This document shows, piece after piece, positions 60,901 to 64,000 of a stretch of DNA of 64,000 bases. The number at the start of each line of letters is the position of its first letter. Position 1 is the stretch's first letter. Below the pieces are notes generated by a model. It was not told the DNA's origin, searched no databases, and saw only the letters and a program-made list of their open reading frames with translations. The stretch covers positions 18,862,427-18,926,426 of the forward strand of contig OX031065.1 of the NCBI GenBank assembly GCA_943736015.1, read 5' to 3'. Both the position numbers and the translations under genes were made by a program. The stretch comes from Tridacna crocea (Eukaryota; Mollusca; Bivalvia; Cardiida; Cardiidae).

Positions 60901-62946
60901 GAAAAGATAAGGTTTAAATATTTAAGGTTTAAAAATCAGATGTAATAGAAAGGTCTTTATGAAAAATGAGAACACAAACTGTGAGGTTTAAGAAACATCC
61001 AAAGGCTGTTTCTATCATTACAAATATAAAAGAGTTTTAAACATTAAGCTTTATTAGATACATTTGAAAGCTAGATAAAATATCAAAAACAACAACAAAA
61101 ACATCAGTTAAAACAGATTAATACTCCAAGTTCCTGACATAAAAGAAACCTTCATATACTGGATTTTATTTTAAGAGAGGCAGTTTTCCAATCTATTTGT
61201 AATTACTAGACAAAGACAAAGAGCATCAATATATCAAGGATTGAAAACAAGAGAACTTCATGTAAGTACCAATGATCAGCAAGTGGTTCACTTTCTGTAA
61301 AAAAATGTAAGTAAAAAAGGGGCATAACTGTGTCAAAAAAACTTGATTTTTACCTGCCCCTGTCACTTGAGTTCTCCTATTAATTGGGAAAAAGTTCAAA
61401 TCTTTACAACACAATGATGCCTGAGAAAGAAGCCTTTGAAAACATTGTGGAAAAAGGAGAAAATGCTGGTAACCAGCATTTCCTCCTTTTTCCAACAAAG
61501 TTTTCGACCCTATCAAAGAAAAATTGTGTCATTTAAGCCACTATGAAATTGTTGTCTGCAAATGTTTTAAATTTGGATAGGTCTAAAATTTTTCTGTGTG
61601 GTAAAGGGGTCAAAGTAAATATCTTTATTTGTGACCGAGCTATTACATAATGACAGAGATATTGCAAAATGTGTAAGTTTTAGCATGATGACACAAACAA
61701 CACCACCAGGGCTATGCTAATACCTAGACATTTTCTTTGAAAACACCCGAGGTAAGAATCAAAGCAAAGAAAGATACTTACAATTATAACTGGAGTGAGT
61801 TCGCTGGAAGGTAAGTAAAAAAGAAATTGATTAATTACATAAAGTACATTAACCTATAGGTCCTGTTTTACTTACATGAGATCAACAACATCAAAGACTT
61901 AACCTAACTTCATTTATTGTATCAATTTTCTATAGAGACCCAAAGATGCTTGCATATCACACCTATATGGCCTGCAACATGCAAAAAGGGGCATTTGGTC
62001 ATTTGAGTAAAGTTTCGTCTCGGATCAACCTGCGCAGACTCTGAGATGGCCTTTTACAACTTCACTGGCAGCTCGGGGGGGGGGGGGGGGGGGGGGGGGG
62101 AAATGTTCGGGGGGGTTTGGATGAACCCCCCTAAATTTCCAGATTTTTTATGTTTTGATGAACTTCCAATTCATTGGCGACTGATTTGTGCTTTGGGTCC
62201 GTGTCTGCATATCTGAGATTGACCGAGTTGAACCCCCTTGAAGAAATCCTGGATCCGCCCCTGAACTTAATTAGATTTTGTGCTACAGTTGACTTTTGCT
62301 AAACAGAAAATTACAAAAATGGAAAGTGTTGTTTCGGATTAGCCTGTGCTGACTCCACAGTGTAATCCCAGATGACACTTTACGCAAATGTTTGAATGCC
62401 TGTTTTCGCTTGCTGCAAGCCATATTTAATCCATTTGATATCAGAGACAGAACCAATATTGCCTCAAATCTGAGCAAACTTACCATTGTTCTTACTTTTA
62501 ACAGCAGCTTTGTTGCCGTAGGAACAAGCAAAGAAGTACCACTAGTCACAGATATTCATTCTCCTCCTTCTTTCAAAAGGTGCATTTGGGAATGAGTATA
62601 ATGACATAATTGTTCTAACAAACACATAAAATCCTTTACTGACTCAAAATCTAAACAATTGGCTAGACAAACAATCTGGCAAACTTCTTTTAATTCTTTT
62701 AAGGCAGAATTAGGTATTTCAGACCTGCAGCAATATAAGTTTCTTAACAATTGAATGCATTGTTATTTTTTTCTTTAAAAGTATTTTATTCATGAATGCA
62801 TTGTGAAAATGTTCCTGAGTTTTAAGATAGCATTCGTATTTGTGTAACATACTTGTAATATATTGGTAATGTGTAACAGATATAACATACCTAAATGGTC
62901 TAAAAGTTGCAGAAAGTGTTGTAGACTTTTTGAGCTCCATCTTCAC
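36781..62946 (-). CDS. PIGN: GPI ethanolamine phosphate transferase 1, C-terminal 548 residues (19 exons)
   Basis: Nineteen minus-strand exons sum to 1647 nt, exactly 549 codons with the stop, and all phases agree. The product aligns along its length with the animal PIGN C-terminal region as I recall it: the [12 protein letters not shown] motif, then [57 protein letters not shown] and [22 protein letters not shown] is a multi-pass ER membrane enzyme that adds ethanolamine phosphate to the first mannose of the GPI anchor precursor. The metal-binding alkaline-phosphatase-like catalytic half precedes this region and lies beyond 64000, so activity cannot be judged here. About a dozen hydrophobic segments are visible. 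Introns are full of miniature transposons. I saw no break in the frame. Confidence 0.95.
37035..37253 (-). mobile_element. Palindromic TTAA MITE, degraded copy
   Basis: Ends recognisable; hairpin around GGTTACC with mismatches. Confidence 0.72.
38225..38341 (-). CDS. PIGN: PIGN exon
   Basis: 117 nt, acceptor TTCTAG, donor GTTTGT, phase 0-0. It reads [20 protein letters not shown] and then a helix ending SDSMAV. Confidence 0.93.
38520..38722 (-). mobile_element. Palindromic TTAA MITE, degraded copy
   Basis: GACTTGTCCAAATTGAAAGC is intact; the hairpin centre is deleted. Confidence 0.55.
39350..39425 (-). CDS. PIGN: PIGN exon, [13 protein letters not shown]
   Basis: 76 nt, acceptor CACCAG, donor GTAAAA. 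It reads [20 protein letters not shown] and then LLLLK, matching the vertebrate SVYCFLTVFSPFMMGAL segment. Confidence 0.95.
39911..40172. mobile_element. Foldback element with 60-bp GGCGTGCAACA inverted ends
   Basis: The left arm begins GGCGTGCAACA and includes GGGGCATTCAGACATTTG; the right arm carries the complement and ends TGTTGCACGCC. The arms are about 80% alike over 60 bp by eye. Confidence 0.88.
40851..40906 (-). CDS. PIGN: PIGN exon, [13 protein letters not shown]
   Basis: 56 nt, acceptor CTCCAG, donor GTAAGT. It reads [18 protein letters not shown], one of the best conserved stretches of the PIGN C-terminal region. Confidence 0.95.
41099..41327 (+). mobile_element. Palindromic TTAA MITE, subfamily 2
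   Basis: TTAA at both ends. The arms GGCAAAAGGTGAAATTGCTC and its complement are nearly perfect around GTGAC. Confidence 0.92.
41547..41777 (-). mobile_element. Palindromic TTAA MITE, full copy
   Basis: TTAC at both ends. A long intact palindrome; right end GTGTGGTAATGTG. Confidence 0.88.
41894..43163 (-). mobile_element. Pearl-like element, AGCTCCACTGGCC type
   Basis: On the minus strand it starts AGCTCCACTGGCCGAAGGCC, has a CGTGCGTGCG tract and GTTGCCATGGCAAC, then about six core units, and ends GGGCCATCATGGCCCTCTTG. Confidence 0.82.
43261..44950 (-). mobile_element. Pearl-like element, interrupted
   Basis: Same ends as 41894-43163 (right end at 43261, left end at 44950) with a GGACGGACGGACG tract. 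The segment 43305-43660 is foreign and includes a MITE fragment; the core units run from about 43670 to 44690. Confidence 0.75.
43305..43390 (+). mobile_element. Palindromic TTAA MITE, fragment inside pearl-like element
   Basis: TTAACCCTTTACCACACAAA and the following 60 bp match the family; the hairpin is lost. Confidence 0.6.
45161..45193 (-). CDS. PIGN: PIGN exon (33 nt, least certain)
   Basis: The acceptor CATTATAG and donor GTAAGG enclose [11 protein letters not shown], phase 0-0. It sits where vertebrate PIGN has the longer LYLDDIRRAFF-type segment. The flanking exons also join in frame without it, so it rests on splice sites and partial similarity only. Confidence 0.55.
45702..45819 (-). 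CDS. PIGN: PIGN exon
   Basis: 118 nt, donor GTGGAT. It reads [20 protein letters not shown], matching the YEALFPLVL..WINIE segment. The acceptor (GTTAAG) has a modest pyrimidine tract but keeps the frame. Confidence 0.85.
46136..46320 (-). mobile_element. Palindromic TTAA MITE, truncated
   Basis: Left end and left arm are clear, right arm partial, right end replaced by an A-rich run. Confidence 0.65.
46453..46555 (-). CDS. PIGN: PIGN exon
   Basis: 103 nt, acceptor TTCCAG, donor GTATCC. It reads [20 protein letters not shown] and then a helix ending FILLSIS, continuing into YE of the next exon as in other PIGN proteins. Confidence 0.88.
46605..46833 (-). mobile_element. Palindromic TTAA MITE, full copy
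   Basis: TTAA left, TTCA right; palindrome nearly perfect around GGTTACC. It lies 50 bp upstream of a PIGN exon. Confidence 0.9.
47044..47270 (+). mobile_element. Palindromic TTAA MITE with matched arm change
   Basis: TTAA at both ends. GTGGTAAAAG faces CTTTTACCAC, so the G-to-T change is mirrored. A right-half fragment of another copy follows directly (47270-47410). Confidence 0.92.
47674..47883 (-). mobile_element. Palindromic TTAA MITE, full copy
   Basis: TTAA at both ends; a small deletion between the left end and the hairpin. Confidence 0.9.
47987..48080 (-). CDS. PIGN: PIGN exon
   Basis: 94 nt, acceptor TTTCAG, donor GTAAGC. It reads [18 protein letters not shown] and ends in HIISW, matching the NQIISW segment. 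Confidence 0.9.
48177..48410 (-). mobile_element. Palindromic TTAA MITE, full copy
   Basis: TTGA left, TTAA right. The arms ATTATGAGAAAAGGAAAAAA and TTTTTTCC...ATAATG share changes. Confidence 0.87.
48528..48756 (-). mobile_element. Palindromic TTAA MITE, full copy
   Basis: TTAA at both ends; right end GATTGTTTGGTAAAGGG. Confidence 0.92.
49112..49172 (-). CDS. PIGN: PIGN exon (61 nt)
   Basis: Acceptor TTTCAG, donor GTAAGT. It reads [20 protein letters not shown], a hydrophilic loop. NIS and NTT are potential N-glycosylation sites. Confidence 0.82.
49193..49417 (+). mobile_element. Palindromic TTAA MITE, full copy
   Basis: TTAA left. It begins 21 bp upstream of the acceptor of a PIGN exon (exon start 49172, minus strand). 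Confidence 0.85.
49985..50126 (+). mobile_element. Palindromic TTAA MITE, right-half fragment
   Basis: It starts at the palindrome centre (GTAACCAGC) and runs to the right end. The left half is missing. Confidence 0.7.
50269..50319 (-). CDS. PIGN: PIGN exon (51 nt)
   Basis: Acceptor TTTCAG, donor GTATGT. It encodes [17 protein letters not shown] across its borders, one transmembrane helix in frame with its neighbours. Confidence 0.85.
50713..50804 (-). CDS. PIGN: PIGN exon
   Basis: 92 nt, acceptor TTTCAG, donor GTAAGA. It reads [18 protein letters not shown], matching WTFFSLLLAVFPLMPVV of vertebrate PIGN. Confidence 0.93.
50937..51166 (+). mobile_element. Palindromic TTAA MITE, full copy
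   Basis: TTAA at both ends; palindrome nearly perfect around GGTAAAC. Confidence 0.92.
51545..51772 (-). mobile_element. Palindromic TTAA MITE, full copy
   Basis: TTAA at both ends; palindrome perfect over about 50 bp around GGTAACC. Confidence 0.93.
52153..52375 (-). mobile_element. Palindromic TTAA MITE, full copy
   Basis: TTAA at both ends; the left arm has several mismatches. Confidence 0.9.
52751..52979 (+). mobile_element. Palindromic TTAA MITE, subfamily 2
   Basis: TTAA left, ATAA right. It ends 23 bp from the donor side of a PIGN exon (52/53 kb). Confidence 0.9.
53002..53094 (-). CDS. PIGN: PIGN exon
   Basis: 93 nt, acceptor TTTCAG, donor GTAAGA, phase 0-0. It reads [20 protein letters not shown], matching the SFFYRYMLTAGL region. 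Confidence 0.92.
53126..53305 (-). mobile_element. Palindromic TTAA MITE, degraded, right arm lost
   Basis: Left arm GGGAAAAGGAGAAAATGC, then a jump to CACAATGTTTTC. It lies about 32 bp upstream of a PIGN acceptor. Confidence 0.65.
53677..53902 (+). mobile_element. Palindromic TTAA MITE, full copy
   Basis: TTAA at both ends; palindrome around GGTAACC. Confidence 0.92.
53954..54056 (-). CDS. PIGN: PIGN exon
   Basis: 103 nt, acceptor TTTCAG, donor GTAGGT. It reads [19 protein letters not shown] and then a helix ending LLGLEIL. Confidence 0.88.
54486..54713 (+). mobile_element. Palindromic TTAA MITE, degraded copy
   Basis: The ends and GTTGTCTGCAAATACTTTCA are recognisable; the hairpin is scrambled. 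Confidence 0.65.
55885..57456 (-). mobile_element. Element with CCCTTCGGGCGTAT ends and 155-bp tandem core
   Basis: On the minus strand it starts TATACGCCCGAAGGGTC, has a CGTCCGTCCGTCCG tract, then eight core units, and ends with a hairpin (CGGCTTTGCGAAGCT) and CTTGTTTT. The layout parallels pearl-type elements but the sequence differs. Confidence 0.75.
56020..57235. repeat. Tandem array, eight units of about 155 bp
   Basis: The phrase GGCAGAG (or GGCAAAG) starts at 56031, 56183, 56339, 56495, 56649, 56806, 56962 and 57115. Confidence 0.93.
57720..57850 (+). mobile_element. Palindromic TTAA MITE, fragment
   Basis: A weakened hairpin near 57735-57790 and a right end GGTGAAAGGTTAA, whose TTAA is shared with the next copy. 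Confidence 0.55.
57847..58036 (-). mobile_element. Palindromic TTAA MITE with one arm deleted
   Basis: TTAA at both ends, 190 bp. The left arm is missing up to the centre GGTTACC; the right arm is complete. Confidence 0.88.
58418..58490 (-). CDS. PIGN: PIGN exon
   Basis: 73 nt, acceptor TTTCAG, donor GTAGGC. It reads [20 protein letters not shown], matching the PWTYYVYGLLPL segment of vertebrate PIGN. Confidence 0.93.
58652..58843. mobile_element. Foldback element with CAGAGC...GAGGGAGTGAT ends and central hairpin
   Basis: The left end contains AGAGGGAGTGAT; the right end contains its complement ATCACTCCCTCT. In the middle is a perfect 17-bp-arm hairpin (CTCATTAGAATTGTCTC and its complement). 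Confidence 0.85.
59106..59235 (+). mobile_element. Palindromic TTAA MITE, right part replaced
   Basis: Left TTAA, full hairpin, then CTACCCTGTCCATAGAC and an abrupt switch to another dispersed repeat (TTGATACTTTTTGCAGATGC). Confidence 0.8.
59359..59546 (-). CDS. PIGN: PIGN exon, first transmembrane helices
   Basis: 188 nt, acceptor TTGCAG, donor GTGAAT. It contains [17 protein letters not shown], a hydrophilic loop of about 25 residues, and [15 protein letters not shown]. Confidence 0.93.
59612..59769 (-). mobile_element. Palindromic TTAA MITE with right arm deleted
   Basis: Left TTAA through the left arm to GAAAATGCTGG, then directly TTTTTGTGGTAATGGG. The deletion starts at the palindrome centre. 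Confidence 0.82.
60106..60185 (-). CDS. PIGN: PIGN exon with [11 protein letters not shown] motif
   Basis: 80 nt, acceptor TTGCAG, donor GTAAGA. It reads [15 protein letters not shown] and then [12 protein letters not shown]. This motif, at the cytosolic/ER border just before a transmembrane helix, is diagnostic for PIGN. Confidence 0.95.
60270..60437 (+). mobile_element. Palindromic TTAA MITE, relic
   Basis: Only GGACAAGTCTATTTTT and weak hairpin pieces remain. Confidence 0.4.
60440..60667 (+). mobile_element. Palindromic TTAA MITE, full copy with matched outer-arm change
   Basis: TTAA at both ends. GAAAACACTGT faces ACAGTGTTTTC, so the usual CATTG/CAATG pair has changed in both arms. Confidence 0.93.
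60831..60887 (-). CDS. PIGN: PIGN exon
   Basis: 57 nt, acceptor TTGCAG, donor GTGAGC, phase 0-0. It reads [19 protein letters not shown], corresponding to the charged helix before the [12 protein letters not shown] motif. Confidence 0.88.
61395..61613 (+). mobile_element. Palindromic TTAA MITE, full copy
   Basis: Flanks TTCA and GTCA. A small deletion lies in the left end; hairpin around GGTAACC. Confidence 0.85.
61782..61803 (-). CDS. PIGN: PIGN 22-nt microexon
   Basis: The acceptor CTTCCAG and donor GTAAGT enclose 22 nt. With the two carried-over bases it encodes SELTPVII. It restores frame between the neighbouring exons, which would otherwise be out of phase, and fills the position where human PIGN has a similar short stretch. 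Confidence 0.75.
61969..62432. mobile_element. Foldback element (GGCxTGCAACA family) with an internal insertion
   Basis: Left arm GGCCTGCAACATGC...GGGGCATTTGGTCATTTG; right arm ...CAAATGTTTGAATGCC...TGCTGCAAGCC. It is related to 39911-40172. The insertion at about 62060-62272 holds the poly-G run. Confidence 0.75.
62075..62100. repeat. Poly-G run of 26
   Basis: Twenty-six consecutive G followed by AAATGTTC and another G run. The length is likely polymorphic or imprecise in the assembly. Confidence 0.95.
62891..62946 (-). CDS. PIGN: PIGN exon (first in window)
   Basis: 56 nt, acceptor CTTTAG, donor GTATGT. It reads [18 protein letters not shown], matching the linker just before the first transmembrane part in animal PIGN. 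The exon upstream of it was not found in the window. Confidence 0.8.
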
Positions 62947-62971
62947 CTAAAGCGAAACAGAGCAACAGTAT

Positions 62972-63431
62972 TTAACTTTTTACCATACAACAACATTTTA
63001 ACCCTTTCCCAAACAACAAACTTTTGGACTAGACCAAATTGAAAGCATTTGCAGATGACAATTCAACTCTTGCTGAAAAGATAATTTCTGTCTATGATAC
63101 AGTAGAAAACATTGTGGGAAAAGGAGAAAATGCTGTTTACCAGCATTTTCTCCTTTTCCCACAATGTTTTCAAAAGGCTACTATTCCAGACCCATAAAAA
63201 CTAGGGATTGTTTGGGAAAGGGTTAAACCAGTCAAAATTGAAAGCAGCAGCTGATGATAAATGTGAATCAAAAACTGAAATTTGTTTTTGGGAAGGGTAA
63301 AGTACATGTACATTGTTGGAACAGAAGAAAATGCTGGTTACAAGTATTTTCTCATTGTCAAAACAATGTTTTATCAATATGCCTTTTTGTTGGGAGTTGT
63401 TAAAACTCAGCATTTTGTTGTAAAATGTTAA
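62972..63431 (-). mobile_element. Palindromic TTAA MITE split by a second copy
   Basis: TTAA at both ends. The host copy is interrupted 26 bp from its left end. It starts 26 bp upstream of the first PIGN exon of the window. Confidence 0.88.
62998..63226 (-). mobile_element. Palindromic TTAA MITE nested in another copy
   Basis: TTAA at both ends, same orientation as its host. The palindrome is nearly perfect (one mismatch at the tip). Confidence 0.93.
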
Positions 63432-64000
63432 TCCAGTTAATATGATTTTACTTACTTTTTTTCCAATTCAAATCTCACAAGTGAAAATGTATCATGATAA
63501 AGACAGAGAAATTTTATCAATCGGAAGACTTTAAACTGCCACTCAAAATAAAAGACTAAATCAATTATCTAACAATAATTTTTCATGTGGCTAAATTTAT
63601 TTGTTACTGGCAATTTTCCTTACATGATGGAAAATTCTATTTGCAGGATGTACAGCAGTAAAGGTACAGGGGGTAGAGCAGTAAGTTAACTAATGTAGAT
63701 GAAACCTGATACCCCATCAGTTCTTTTTAAGTAATTGGTGATAGTCATTATAAACATATTTTGTTCCTCCACCGCCACTGAACACTGTTCTTACAATAAT
63801 TATATAGGAGGCTTACATCCCCTCGAAAAGAGTGTTGAGAAAGTCTTAAACAGTGAAAGTCGTATGCAACAAAGGGCAGGAATGCATGATTATGTGCAGT
63901 GACTACCACAAAAATGACTGAAATCATGTTTATATATGGGTAAAACAGCAATAAACAAAAAAAAAAAAAAAAAGATATGCAAAGTATGTAAATGAAATGT
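63432..64000. other. Intron or upstream sequence of PIGN, nothing assignable
   Basis: I found no in-frame exon here. A donor-like GTAAGT on the minus strand ends at 63455 but does not give the right frame. An A-rich run lies near 63956-63973. Confidence 0.4.

Noticed and set aside
62283..62595. Open frames on both strands near the right edge of the second foldback copy
   Set aside because: They coincide with repeat sequence inside a PIGN intron and show no similarity to PIGN.
582..63431. Regularly repeated palindromes as a CRISPR array
   Set aside because: Spacing is irregular, copies lie in both orientations with TTAA flanks, and the genome is eukaryotic.
582..63431. Short frames containing [22 protein letters not shown] peptides seen many times
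   Set aside because: They are translations of the MITE palindrome (both strands give similar peptides because the DNA is palindromic), not a protein family.
63456..63481. Candidate upstream PIGN exon ending GAATTGGAAAAAAA at a GTAAGT donor (minus strand)
   Set aside because: The next exon must be entered in phase 0. Reading back from this donor in phase 0 meets a TGA at once. One extra A in the homopolymer would fix it, but I cannot assume an assembly error.

Overview
The window looks like nuclear DNA of a bivalve mollusc. It is AT-rich and has long introns with canonical GT/AG borders. Its repeat landscape (pearl-type elements with tandem cores, TTAA-flanked miniature elements, foldbacks) is what bivalve genomes carry. 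I see no bacterial operons, rRNA, tRNA or CRISPR array. Most open frames longer than 60 codons are chance reading frames through repeats; I rebuilt the genes from splice sites and frame continuity.

Left part (1-30.7 kb, plus strand): the 3' portion of one secreted modular gene. Eighteen exons (65 to 30662) keep a single frame for 846 residues to a stop codon. The order is three von Willebrand factor type C-like modules, three ShKT modules, a short linker, an unnamed domain of about 170 residues, two 48-nt linker exons, two more VWC-like modules, and the stop. Every module is bounded by phase-1 introns, so the gene looks built by exon shuffling. The 5' end lies left of the window.

Middle (30.7-36.8 kb): a tail-to-tail intergenic region with dispersed miniature elements, a pearl-like element, and a 260-bp repeat present on both sides of it.

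Right part (36.8-63 kb, minus strand): nineteen exons of PIGN (GPI ethanolamine phosphate transferase 1). They encode the C-terminal 548 residues, essentially the multi-pass membrane region. The catalytic half is beyond the right edge. All splice phases agree, including a 22-nt microexon.

The whole window is packed with one miniature transposon family. I bounded about 50 copies and saw some 25 more degraded ones. Each is about 225-230 bp, flanked by TTAA, begins CCC and ends GGG (piggyBac-like), and carries a central near-perfect palindrome of about 65 bp. The two palindrome arms change together between copies. Copies nest inside each other, twice at exactly the same internal position, and often lie within a few tens of bases of splice sites. 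This palindromic family is the most unusual feature of the window.
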